A stretch of 21,209 nucleotides of DNA from Euryarchaeota archaeon UBA89 (GTDB taxonomy: Archaea > Thermoplasmatota > Poseidoniia > Poseidoniales > Thalassarchaeaceae): positions 48,025 to 69,233 of the forward strand of contig DAFS01000020.1 in the NCBI GenBank assembly GCA_002495525.1. Reading direction: 5' to 3'. Position 1 is the stretch's first letter; every line of letters starts with the position of its first letter. Positions 1-7,391 of the stretch are shown piece after piece. The translations under genes were made by a program, and so were the position numbers. Below the pieces are notes generated by a model, which did no database searches, was not told the origin of the DNA, and worked only from the letters and a program-made list of their open reading frames with translations.

Positions 1-193
1 AATTCAAGCTCTATACCTACCGATAATGATTCGGATGGTATTTGTGATTTAGTGGATTCAGATGATGACAATGATGGATGGTTAGATGAAGATGAGTCTA
101 GTTGCGGAACTGATTCTCTAAATTCAAGCTCTATACCTATCGATACTGATTCGGATAGTATTTGCGATTTAGTAGATTCAGACGATGACAATG
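1..193 (+). repeat. Tandem 120-base repeat inside the acidic repeat gene
   Basis: Bases 1-60 and 121-180 differ at only five positions, and similarity continues to about 193. Each copy encodes one Cys module plus the DSDDDNDG linker. Other copies of this module in the gene are much more diverged, so this pair looks like a recent in-frame duplication. The first copy may continue to the left of the window. Confidence 0.75.
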
Positions 194-1614
194 ATGGTTA
201 CTCAGATGAAAATGATACATTCCCGCTAGATAATAATGAATGGATAGATAGTGATGGAGATGGCAGAGGAGACAATGCAGATGTCGATGATGATGATGAT
301 AATTGGACAGATCTAGAAGAAGCAGAGTGTAATACTGATTCATTGAATTCCTCATCAATTCCTTTGGATACTGATGATGATCATATATGTAATTTAATTG
401 ATGATGATGATGATGGGGACGGTGTAATCGATGAATTAGATTTGTTCCCCCTAAATGCTAATGAAACTTTAGACTATGATTCGGATGGTACTGGAGATAA
501 CTCAGATTTAGATGATGATAATGATGGATGGCTAGATTCTGAAGAGGAAATTTGTGGTTCGGAAAGTCAGAACATTAATTCATTACCTGAGGACTTAGAT
601 ATGGACATGATTTGTGATATTATGGATAGTGATGACGATAATGATAATATTGATGATTTGCTAGACGTATTCCCGATAGACCCAAATGAATGGTCGGATC
701 TAGACCAAGATGGGATTGGAGATAATGAAGACTTAGATGATGATAATGATGGGTGGTCAGATACTGATGAATCATCTTGTGGAACTGAATCAAACAATTC
801 ACTATCTTTACCCATAGATACTGATTCAGATGGTATTTGCAATTCAGTAGATTTAGATGATGATGATGATGGAGTTGAGGATATTGATGATGCTTTCTCA
901 TTAGATCCTAATGAGAGTGATGATCTAGATGGGGATGGTATTGGAGATAATTCAGATTTAGATAGAGATGGCGATAATGTAGAAAATGGAATCGATATTT
1001 TTCCAGACAATCCTAATGAGTCAATTGATAATGATGCAGACTCAATCGGAGATAATGAAGACTTAGATGATGATAATGATGGGTGGAATGATAGTATTGA
1101 AATTGAATTAGGATATGACCCACTTAATCCAGAGGAATACCCTCTTGACACAGATAGTGACGGTATTGAGAATAAAATAGATACTGATGATGATGGGGAT
1201 GGGGTCTCTGATTCTATAGAAAACTCTTGTAAAACAGATCCATTAGATTCTAATTCGTTCCCTTCAGATTTCGATAATGATGAAATTTGCGATGAATTAG
1301 ATATTGATGATGATAATGATGGAGCATCAGATACGCTAGATGCATTTCCATTTGACCCTATAGAATATTCTGATTTAGACTCAGATGGAATTGGAGATAA
1401 TGCTGATGATGATGATGATGGAGATGGGTGGACCGATTATCAAGAAAGTAAGTGTTTTTCTAATCCTCAAGATAGTAATAGTTTACCTCTAGACACAGAC
1501 AATGATGGAATTTGTGATTCGATGGAATCTGAAGAATCATCAGGATTACCAGGTTTTGGACTTATTAGCACGATTTTTATAGTTGCATTCGCAGCGTTCG
1601 CACGAAAGAAATGA
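1..1614 (+). CDS. Acidic calcium-binding repeat surface protein with PGF-CTERM tail (5' end outside window)
   Basis: The frame is open from the first base, so this is the C-terminal 537 residues of a longer secreted protein. The GTG at 52 is merely the first start-like codon and is not the real start. The chain is almost entirely Asp-rich, thrombospondin-type-3-like repeats (DxDxDGxxD), which in known families bind calcium in extracellular proteins. Two modules alternate. One has the form FPxDPNEWxDxDxDGIGDN; the other is a Cys module with spacing C-x19-C. Six modules keep both cysteines, and one (1108-1170) has lost both. The protein ends in Ser-Gly-Leu-PGFG, a hydrophobic stretch and Arg-Lys-Lys. 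This is the layout of archaeal PGF-CTERM signals, which archaeosortase is known to process and link to membrane lipid. It is likely a cell-surface adhesin or S-layer-associated protein, but its ligand cannot be told. Synonymous differences between repeats argue for maintained selection. Confidence 0.85.
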   Translation, partial: NSSSIPTDNDSDGICDLVDSDDDNDGWLDEDESSCGTDSLNSSSIPIDTDSDSICDLVDSDDDNDGYSDENDTFPLDNNEWIDSDGDGRGDNADVDDDDDNWTDLEEAECNTDSLNSSSIPLDTDDDHICNLIDDDDDGDGVIDELDLFPLNANETLDYDSDGTGDNSDLDDDNDGWLDSEEEICGSESQNINSLPEDLDMDMICDIMDSDDDNDNIDDLLDVFPIDPNEWSDLDQDGIGDNEDLDDDNDGWSDTDESSCGTESNNSLSLPIDTDSDGICNSVDLDDDDDGVEDIDDAFSLDPNESDDLDGDGIGDNSDLDRDGDNVENGIDIFPDNPNESIDNDADSIGDNEDLDDDNDGWNDSIEIELGYDPLNPEEYPLDTDSDGIENKIDTDDDGDGVSDSIENSCKTDPLDSNSFPSDFDNDEICDELDIDDDNDGASDTLDAFPFDPIEYSDLDSDGIGDNADDDDDGDGWTDYQESKCFSNPQDSNSLPLDTDNDGICDSMESEESSGLPGFGLISTIFIVAFAAFARKK

Positions 1615-1690
1615 TGGCGCCGACAGCAGGACTCGAACCTGCGACCTGTGGATTAACAGTCCACCGCTCCACCAACTAAGCTATGTCGGC
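1615..1690 (-). tRNA. tRNA-Asn (GUU)
   Basis: Read on the minus strand, the gene starts GCCGACA at 1690. It has a D-arm with AGCTTAGTTGGTGGAGC, the anticodon loop CTGTTAA (anticodon GTT, Asn), and a T-arm with GGTTCGAGTC. The closing acceptor strand TGTCGGC ends at 1619. The discriminator is G at 1618, and 1617-1615 read CCA, so the 3' CCA appears to be encoded. No intron is seen. The gene lies 32 bases after the alkyltransferase stop on the same strand, and its 3' end touches the stop codon of the convergent acidic repeat gene. No clear TATA-like element of its own was found. Confidence 0.95.
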
Positions 1691-1722
1691 CTAACCTGCC
1701 CGCCTGCTCTATCATTCATCAA

Positions 1723-2019
1723 TTAATCGGAAGAAAAGGCACCCTCTTCGATTAGTAATCTCATCTTAGTCTCAACTCCGCCTAATCCACTATATCCTCC
1801 TAAACTTCCATCTGATTTCACCACACGATGGCAAGGTATAATTGGAGCATATGGATTCTTCGCACAAGCATTGGCAACTGCTCTAGAAGAATTCGGATGA
1901 CCTACAGATTCTGCAACTTGTTTGTAAGTTCTAACTTCTCCAGAAGGAATATTCTTTAGTTCATTCCAAACTTTAATTTGGAAATCAGTACCAAGTAGTT
2001 TTATGATTTCACTCCCATT
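1723..2019 (-). pseudogene. O6-alkylguanine-DNA alkyltransferase (MGMT/Ogt-like) domain without a start codon
   Basis: This frame encodes about 90 residues matching the C-terminal domain of methylated-DNA--protein-cysteine S-methyltransferases, which transfer an alkyl group from O6-alkylguanine to their own cysteine. Seen are FQIKVWNELKNIPSGEVRTY, an SSRAVANA-type recognition-helix segment, the catalytic PCHRVV and a GGYSGLGG glycine loop. The stop is TAA at 1723-1725. The frame opens after a TAG at 2020-2022 and contains no ATG, GTG or TTG before the conserved region; the nearest start-like codon is ATA at 2002-2004. An ATG at 2016-2018, overlapping the guaAB end, lies in another frame. One added A in the GAAATC at about 2006-2011 would join it smoothly. 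This may be a frameshifted gene, a sequencing indel or non-canonical initiation. The domain itself looks intact, so 'pseudogene' is a cautious label. It is the last protein gene of the purE-guaAB unit. Confidence 0.7.
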
Positions 2020-2962
2020 CTATAGTCCCAGGAGGTTTATGAGTAATATCATAAACTACACGATTAACCTGTCCCTTTAGGGCGTTAGTTATCTCAGTAC
2101 TAATTGAAGAAAGAACTTCATGCGGTATTGGAGAATACTTAGCACTCATTCCATCAAGACTGGTAACTGCTCTCACTACTACAGTTTCACCGTGAACTCT
2201 AGCATCTCCATGGACGCCAACAGAGCGGACAGGTAACAGAGCAGCAAAATATTGCCAGGGTAAATCGCACTTACCTTCTGAGGCTGCATCTTGGAGCCTC
2301 ATTTCTACTATGGAACAGGCTTCCCTGCAAGCCTCAACTCGTTCTTTAGTTAGATCTCCAAGGACTCTAACTGCTAGACCGGGGCCAGGAAATGGTTGCC
2401 TTTCACTTGATTTGATTTTTAGTTCACGGGCTATTGAGCGAACTTCGTCTTTGTAAAATTCACGTAATGGTTCTACGATATCTAATTCAACATCATCTGG
2501 AAGACCACCTACATTATGATGAGATTTAATGACATCACGTTCACCACCACCTGACTCAATCCAATCTGGAGCAATGGTTCCTTGAACTAAAAATTTAGCA
2601 TCGCAAATTTTTTTCTCATCTTCAAATACACGAATGAATTGTTCACCAATAATTTTTCTTTTCTCTTCTGGGTCTGTGATTCCCTCTAATTCTTTGAAGA
2701 ATCTTTCAGAGGCGTCAACAACTTTCAGATTAATCCCCATCTCATGAAACATCTCAGATACTTCGGCACTCTCATTTTTCCTCATAAATCCTGTATCTAC
2801 ATAGACACAATGCAGTAAACTACCTACTGCGCGATGAGCTAAAACTGCAGCTACAGAGGAATCTATTCCTCCAGAACAAGCAATAATTGCTGTATCATCT
2901 ATTTTACTTTGTAATGCTTCAATTGCCTCATCAATCAACATTTGAGTTTGCATAAAACTCAT
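2009..2962 (-). CDS. guaAB: GMP synthase subunit B (ATP-pyrophosphatase/PPase domain)
   Basis: This subunit converts XMP to GMP by adenylating XMP and using ammonia supplied by a separate glutamine amidotransferase subunit, as in archaea where GuaA is split. The 317 residues match the usual length of the stand-alone subunit. The PP-loop SGGIDSS is at residues 30-36. It is followed by GTIAPDWIESGG, LREFYKDEVR, the QPFPGPGLAVRVLG dimerisation-domain motif and the conserved C-terminus KPPGTIEWE. The start ATG overlaps the purE stop as ATGA, indicating translational coupling. A second ATG lies three codons downstream, so the exact start could differ slightly. The amidotransferase subunit is not in this window. 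Confidence 0.96.
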   Translation of the reverse strand: MSFMQTQMLIDEAIEALQSKIDDTAIIACSGGIDSSVAAVLAHRAVGSLLHCVYVDTGFMRKNESAEVSEMFHEMGINLKVVDASERFFKELEGITDPEEKRKIIGEQFIRVFEDEKKICDAKFLVQGTIAPDWIESGGGERDVIKSHHNVGGLPDDVELDIVEPLREFYKDEVRSIARELKIKSSERQPFPGPGLAVRVLGDLTKERVEACREACSIVEMRLQDAASEGKCDLPWQYFAALLPVRSVGVHGDARVHGETVVVRAVTSLDGMSAKYSPIPHEVLSSISTEITNALKGQVNRVVYDITHKPPGTIEWE

Positions 2963-3435
2963 TCACCTCTGAGTGATTCATCATCTGAAATCACCTTTGC
3001 AGTTTTCATAACTCTCCATGCATCATATTGTCTTGCTAAGTCAGTATTTGTTAAAGCAAGCATCTGTACAGCTAATGCTCCAGCATTATCGCCCCTATCT
3101 ACCCCTACAGTTGCAACCGGCATCCCGGGAGGCATCTGAACAATTGAAAGAAGGCTATCTAAAGGGACTTTTCCACCTACTGGAACACCAATTACAGGAA
3201 GAGTAGTCATAGAAGCAATAACTCCCGGAAGTGCAGCTGCCATACCTGCCATTCCAATGAAAATTCTACAACCAGATTCGATAGAAGATTCAATCACAGA
3301 TTCAAGAAACTTTGGGGCACGATGAGCAGAAGCCACCCTTACTTCATGCGATATAGAAAACTCATCTAAAACTGAAACACACTTATTGGCTACTGGCAAA
3401 TCCGATTTGGAACCTAATATGATACATACATCCAT
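2959..3435 (-). CDS. purE: N5-carboxyaminoimidazole ribonucleotide mutase / AIR carboxylase PurE
   Basis: PurE makes 4-carboxy-5-aminoimidazole ribonucleotide in de novo purine synthesis. The 158-residue protein carries the family motifs in order: GSKSDL near the N-terminus, SAHRAP, GMAAALPGVIAS, VIGVPV, QMPPGMPVATV and a final NAGALAVQML segment. The layout is that of class I PurE (LPG motif). The His found in the AAHLPG stretch of E. coli PurE is Ala here. It starts the purine unit purE > guaAB > alkyltransferase domain, with a 4-base overlap into guaAB. No purK is visible in this window. The 58-base spacer upstream contains a CTATACGG element about 35 bases before the ATG that could serve as a TATA box, but this is weak. 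Confidence 0.95.
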   Translation of the reverse strand: MDVCIILGSKSDLPVANKCVSVLDEFSISHEVRVASAHRAPKFLESVIESSIESGCRIFIGMAGMAAALPGVIASMTTLPVIGVPVGGKVPLDSLLSIVQMPPGMPVATVGVDRGDNAGALAVQMLALTNTDLARQYDAWRVMKTAKVISDDESLRGE

Positions 3436-3485
3436 ACATCTCGGGTACCAATATAGTTCAAATGCCTGCCGTATAGGAGATTAGG

Positions 3486-3492
3486 AAAAAAA
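3486..3492 (-). terminator. Probable T-run terminator after the gcvPA-gcvPB-membrane protein unit
   Basis: On the minus strand, a run of seven T follows the TGA of the membrane-protein gene after a single C. Oligo-U tracts are the usual intrinsic termination signal of archaeal RNA polymerase. The position fits the end of the gcv transcript, before the purE promoter spacer. Confidence 0.5.
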
Positions 3493-3493
3493 G

Positions 3494-4348
3494 TCATTCT
3501 TCTTCAAAATCTCTAATAAAAATCTCCGGCCAATGTTCTCCTGAAATTTTCAATGGTGGTAGCGAAAGGAAATTATCGATCTGAGTATTTGAAACAAAAT
3601 TTATGTTAAATGGATCATGAATTATTCGATTCCGATATACCATAGAAAATGCAATGAATCTGTGATTTCGATATGAAACACCTGTTAATTCGGCTGAATA
3701 TGGCCCGAATCCATCTGATTTAGTAGCAATAAGGCCGTTTCTAAAATGATTTGAAGAAATTAACCATTCCTCATTGAAGATATCTTGAGAATAATCAGAC
3801 GAGGAGATAGGTAACAACCATCTAGAAGAATTTACACTTAGTGAATCGCTAATATTCCTGATTGTCCTAACCCATGCTATTAGAAATAATAAAAATCCAA
3901 ACCAACCTAATCTAGGATCAATTAGAATATGTAAGATAAAGAAAATTACTCCTAAACAAAAACAGAATAAATCCAAAGGGAAAAATGAAAAAATATCATT
4001 ATTGGAATTGGAAAACCAAACAAATGGAATTAATGTTAGAAACCAAGAAAAGACAAAAAATATCATGGCTAATAATTGGTCATCAATTGGTAATTTATTA
4101 GGGAAAATTAACGGAATTGAACTTGATATTAAGAAAAAAAGTGACCAAGAAGAAGTATACAATATTTGAGGCCCCACAGGTCTTAGTCTTTGACGCATCC
4201 ATCCTTCTCCGCCAGATTGTGGATTCGTATGATTCCAAGCTTCTGGTGGTTTTAAATCTCCATTTATTGTAATTTTTACCTTACTCTCAGAGTTAGGCCA
4301 CCATGAGGGTTCACCAAGTAACCAATCTTGTTCACTTCCTAAATCCAC
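3494..4348 (-). CDS. Unknown four-helix membrane protein at the end of the gcvP operon
   Basis: I do not recognise this 284-residue protein. An N-terminal soluble part (1-62), rich in Trp and Gly, contains LLGEPSWWPN and a GGEGWMRQRLRPVG stretch. Four hydrophobic segments follow at about 63-82, 92-112, 121-143 and 146-162. A C-terminal soluble domain of about 120 residues ends in Asp-Phe-Glu-Glu-Glu. The GTG start is preceded in frame by a TGA only six codons upstream, so GTG is the only long choice. The gene lies 35 bases after gcvPB on the same strand and ends at a T-run, so co-transcription with the glycine decarboxylase genes is likely. A role in glycine handling is only a guess from position. 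Confidence 0.75.
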   Translation of the reverse strand: MDLGSEQDWLLGEPSWWPNSESKVKITINGDLKPPEAWNHTNPQSGGEGWMRQRLRPVGPQILYTSSWSLFFLISSSIPLIFPNKLPIDDQLLAMIFFVFSWFLTLIPFVWFSNSNNDIFSFFPLDLFCFCLGVIFFILHILIDPRLGWFGFLLFLIAWVRTIRNISDSLSVNSSRWLLPISSSDYSQDIFNEEWLISSNHFRNGLIATKSDGFGPYSAELTGVSYRNHRFIAFSMVYRNRIIHDPFNINFVSNTQIDNFLSLPPLKISGEHWPEIFIRDFEEE

Positions 4349-4383
4349 AAGAGCCCGAGAGAGTCATTCTTCTAGGTTCTTCT

Positions 4384-5904
4384 CTAATTGGATTCACTAT
4401 TATTTCCTGGATGTCTAAGAATAAGATTTCTAGCAGCCCATACTTCATCAACACGAGAAACATCAGTAGTATATGGAGCACCTTTGATGATTTCAGGGTC
4501 CTCAGTCAGAACATTAAGGAAATCATCTGCAAACTTATCTAAGACCTCTTTTGATTCTGTTTCAGTAGGTTCAATCATTAGGCATTCTGGAACTATCATC
4601 GGGAAGTAAAGGGTGGGGGCCATTACTCCATAATCAAGTAATCTCTTGGCTATATCTTTTCCAGTAACTCCTACCTTATCTTTCATATCAATCATGGATA
4701 GAGTGAATTCATGCATAACAAAATCTGTTGGAGCACCGTCTGATGGCATTGCATGTACTTTTGAAAGAACTTCTTTGTCAGGATTCATTATCTTGAAACG
4801 GAGATAATTTGCATTCAATACAGCGTGTTCGGACATCCTTTCAAGTTCTCGGCCATATCTCCTGTAGAAGGCCCAACAACGAACTACTGCACCTGCATTT
4901 CCATGCCACTGCTGAACCTTACCGATTGTATTTTCTGGTGATATCCAACTATACCAATAACCATCACCTACGCCTTCACCATCATGTTCTGTGATTTCTC
5001 GTCGTGAAGCTAAAGGAGATGGTAGATATTTCGAAAGATGTTTCTTTACTCCAATAGGTCCACTTCCAGGACCTCCTCCTCCGTGTGGCTGACTGAAAGT
5101 TTTGTGTAAATTGTAATGCACCGCATCGAAACCCATTAGGCCGGGATCTGTTTTCCCAATTATCGCATTGAAATTAGCGCCATCATAATACATTTGTCCA
5201 CCTGCTGAATGAACAATTTCAGAAGCTCTAGCTATATCTGGTTCAAATACACCTAATGTTGATGGATTTGTGATCATCATTGCAGCGGTATCATCACCAA
5301 CAACAGATTGTAAAGCATCTAAGTCAATTCTTCCATCTTCACCACTTGGTATCTCAATAATTTCATACCCGCACATTGATGCAGATGCAGGATTTGTTCC
5401 ATGAGCAGAATCAGGAACAATGACTTTGTTTCTATGGCCATCTCCTCTTTCACGGTGAAACTCTTGGATACAGCGCATAGCAGTAAACTCACCCTGTGCT
5501 CCAGCAACCGGTTGCAAAGTGACTTGGTCCATTCCTGAACAGATTGCAAGCATTTCCTGCATTTCATAAAAAATTGAAAGTATACCTTGGATTTGATGTT
5601 CAGGTTGTAAAGGATGCATTCTATCTATTCCAGGTAGGTTGACTATTCTCTCGTTAACTCTCGGATTATGTTTCATTGTACAAGATCCTAAAGGATAGAA
5701 TCCTGTATCAATACCAAAATTTCTTCTTGATAACCATGTGTAATGTCGAACTAACTCCGGTTCACTGGCTCGTGGCCAAGCAGGTGGGCTAGCCCTTAGC
5801 ATTGAGGAAGGGATTATTGCTAAAACTTCTGAATCTGGTAGAATTGGTTCAGGTTGCGCCCAACCGGCATTTTGAGCACCATTGAATGAGAATATATCGC
5901 TCAT
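4384..5904 (-). CDS. gcvPB: Glycine dehydrogenase (decarboxylating) subunit 2
   Basis: This is the PLP-binding half of the P-protein of the glycine cleavage system, which decarboxylates glycine and loads aminomethyl onto lipoyl-H protein. The 506 residues include FYPLGSCTMKHNPRVNE near 69-85, QPVAGAQGEF, SAHGTNPASA and YYDGANFNAI. The PLP lysine motif YNLHKTFSQPHGGGGPG places the Schiff-base lysine at K268. Length and motifs fit the two-subunit P-protein common in archaea and many bacteria, rather than the fused ~950-residue form. The start ATG overlaps the gcvPA stop (ATGA), so the two subunits are translationally coupled. Confidence 0.97.
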   Translation of the reverse strand: MSDIFSFNGAQNAGWAQPEPILPDSEVLAIIPSSMLRASPPAWPRASEPELVRHYTWLSRRNFGIDTGFYPLGSCTMKHNPRVNERIVNLPGIDRMHPLQPEHQIQGILSIFYEMQEMLAICSGMDQVTLQPVAGAQGEFTAMRCIQEFHRERGDGHRNKVIVPDSAHGTNPASASMCGYEIIEIPSGEDGRIDLDALQSVVGDDTAAMMITNPSTLGVFEPDIARASEIVHSAGGQMYYDGANFNAIIGKTDPGLMGFDAVHYNLHKTFSQPHGGGGPGSGPIGVKKHLSKYLPSPLASRREITEHDGEGVGDGYWYSWISPENTIGKVQQWHGNAGAVVRCWAFYRRYGRELERMSEHAVLNANYLRFKIMNPDKEVLSKVHAMPSDGAPTDFVMHEFTLSMIDMKDKVGVTGKDIAKRLLDYGVMAPTLYFPMIVPECLMIEPTETESKEVLDKFADDFLNVLTEDPEIIKGAPYTTDVSRVDEVWAARNLILRHPGNNSESN

Positions 5905-7268
5905 TTAACCACCTCCTCAATCCATTTTTTAACAACTGAAACGAGTGAAGAAATATCAGAAGAACTGGTTCTTTCATCACAACCAATCAAAATACATGAG
6001 GAATGAGATGTCCACCATAATCCCAATGGTAATCCTGCAATTACTCCTTCAGAATCCATGAAAGAAACCGCCTTTTCTGAATCTCCTGGAACTTTGATTA
6101 CAAACTCTCTAAAATTAGAGGAATGAGGGAAAAGTAATTCTACCCCTTCAATTGAAATTAAGGCTTTTTTAGTGGCTTCCGTTGACGCTGCAACTCTCTT
6201 AGCTAAGAGAGTAATACCATCTGGCCCCAACAAAGACATATGCATAGCACCCATCAAAGCGATTAAAGTCTCATTAGAACAAATATTTGAGGTGGCTCTA
6301 TGTCTCCTGATATGTTGCTCTCGAGTTGAGAGTGTTAATGTAAAAGCTTTCTTTTTATTTGTATCTTGAGTTTGCCCCACAATTCGTCCAGGCATCTGCC
6401 TGATGTATTTCTCGGTACAGGCAAAAATACCATAAATTGGGCCACCAAAGGTTGGCCCTATTCCAAACGGTTGACCTTCCCCAACAACAATATCGGCACC
6501 CCAGTTGCCCGGAGGTGAAACTAAACCTAGAGAAACAGCATCAACACCAACAATCAATGCAGTGTTTACACCAATTTTTCCCTTAAGTTCCATTAAGCCT
6601 TCATCTAATATTCCAAAAGAATTAGGTTGTTCTACGTAAACTGCACATGAGCCATTGGCAATGGATGCGGCGTCAATGTCTAGATGGCCATTTCCGTCAT
6701 GTTTGAGTAATTGCACATTAATTCCAGAGCCTTGAACATAGTTTTCAATTACAGACATTCTATGCGGCGGAACTAATTCTGAAACATAGATAGTATCTTT
6801 CTGAACTGCTTTTTTATTATGGACTCTAATTGCACAGGTAATCGCTTCAGCAGCAGAAGTAGATGCATCATACATACTAACATTAGATATTGGTAAATTA
6901 ACTAACTCAGAAATCATTGTTTGGAACTCCCACATGGCCTGAAGCATTCCCTGACTAACTTCTGCTTGATAAGGCGTGTATGAAGTTAAGAATTCACCTC
7001 GAGTCGCGAGCATCCCTACCATAGTTGGAACAAAGTTTCTTGATAGACCTGCAGATAGGAAAGAAGGTCTTGAATCTAGGTCAATATTAGAACCAAGAAG
7101 GTGCTGGGCGTCTCTCCAGATTTCTTCTTCAGATTGTGGAGCTGGAAGAGGCAGTGGATTCCTTCTTCTAACTTCTTCAGGAATATTAGAAAACAGGTCT
7201 TCTATTGAATTTAGCCCCATTATAGAGAGCATTTCGTGTTCGCGACCTAAATTGGGAAGTTGATCCAT
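5901..7268 (-). CDS. gcvPA: Glycine dehydrogenase (decarboxylating) subunit 1
   Basis: This is the N-terminal-half subunit of the glycine cleavage P-protein and partner of GcvPB. It has 455 residues, the usual size. Visible family motifs are SRNFVPTMVG, TSYTPYQAEVSQGMLQ, the NVSMYDASTSAAEA stretch, FGGPIYGIFA, MPGRIVGQT and LSTREQHIRRHRATSNIC. Both P subunits here are complete and intact. The gene is first in the unit gcvPA > gcvPB > membrane protein and is transcribed divergently from the epimerase-like gene. The H and L proteins and the lipoylation enzymes are not in this window. The aminomethyltransferase gcvT lies about 2.5 kb away, beyond the epimerase-like and EF-hand genes. Confidence 0.97.
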   Translation of the reverse strand: MDQLPNLGREHEMLSIMGLNSIEDLFSNIPEEVRRRNPLPLPAPQSEEEIWRDAQHLLGSNIDLDSRPSFLSAGLSRNFVPTMVGMLATRGEFLTSYTPYQAEVSQGMLQAMWEFQTMISELVNLPISNVSMYDASTSAAEAITCAIRVHNKKAVQKDTIYVSELVPPHRMSVIENYVQGSGINVQLLKHDGNGHLDIDAASIANGSCAVYVEQPNSFGILDEGLMELKGKIGVNTALIVGVDAVSLGLVSPPGNWGADIVVGEGQPFGIGPTFGGPIYGIFACTEKYIRQMPGRIVGQTQDTNKKKAFTLTLSTREQHIRRHRATSNICSNETLIALMGAMHMSLLGPDGITLLAKRVAASTEATKKALISIEGVELLFPHSSNFREFVIKVPGDSEKAVSFMDSEGVIAGLPLGLWWTSHSSCILIGCDERTSSSDISSLVSVVKKWIEEVVK

Positions 7269-7298
7269 AAGTCTATCACCGGTTCCTTACACTTTCTG

Positions 7299-7312
7299 GA
7301 TATCAAATAATG
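7299..7312 (-). promoter_or_regulatory. Possible promoter element upstream of gcvPA
   Basis: On the minus strand the sequence CATTATTTGATATC ends 30 bases before the gcvPA ATG. The identical 14 bases lie 36 bases before the sufS ATG, on the sense strand in both cases. The distance suits an archaeal TATA-type element with a short leader. Chance 14-base matches are expected in AT-rich DNA, so the support comes from matched position and orientation only. Confidence 0.35.
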
Positions 7313-7391
7313 ACTTAATTGTTCGTTGGTAGAATCTATACATATAACCGATATCCTCTTATTGTTTGGGAAGCAGTCGGGGCATGTTAGA

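Noticed and set aside
1..193. CRISPR-like spaced repeat
   Set aside because: The repeats are coding, in frame, imperfect, and part of a protein repeat array; there is no constant repeat/unique spacer pattern.
137..901. His-rich minus-strand frames opposite the acidic repeats
   Set aside because: They are antisense by-products of GATGAT runs, with low-complexity translations and no start context.
567..1151. Long Ser-rich minus-strand frame opposite the acidic repeats
   Set aside because: It mirrors the GAT-rich repeat codons (Asp becomes Ile/Ser on the other strand), has no domain, and overlaps a well-supported gene.
4303..4609. Plus-strand frames between gcvPB and the membrane protein
   Set aside because: They are shadows of minus-strand genes with no family match.
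7326..7391. 22-residue extension of the epimerase-like protein from a TTG
   Set aside because: The Rossmann strand starts at the ATG at 7392, and the extension lies in the divergent promoter spacer.
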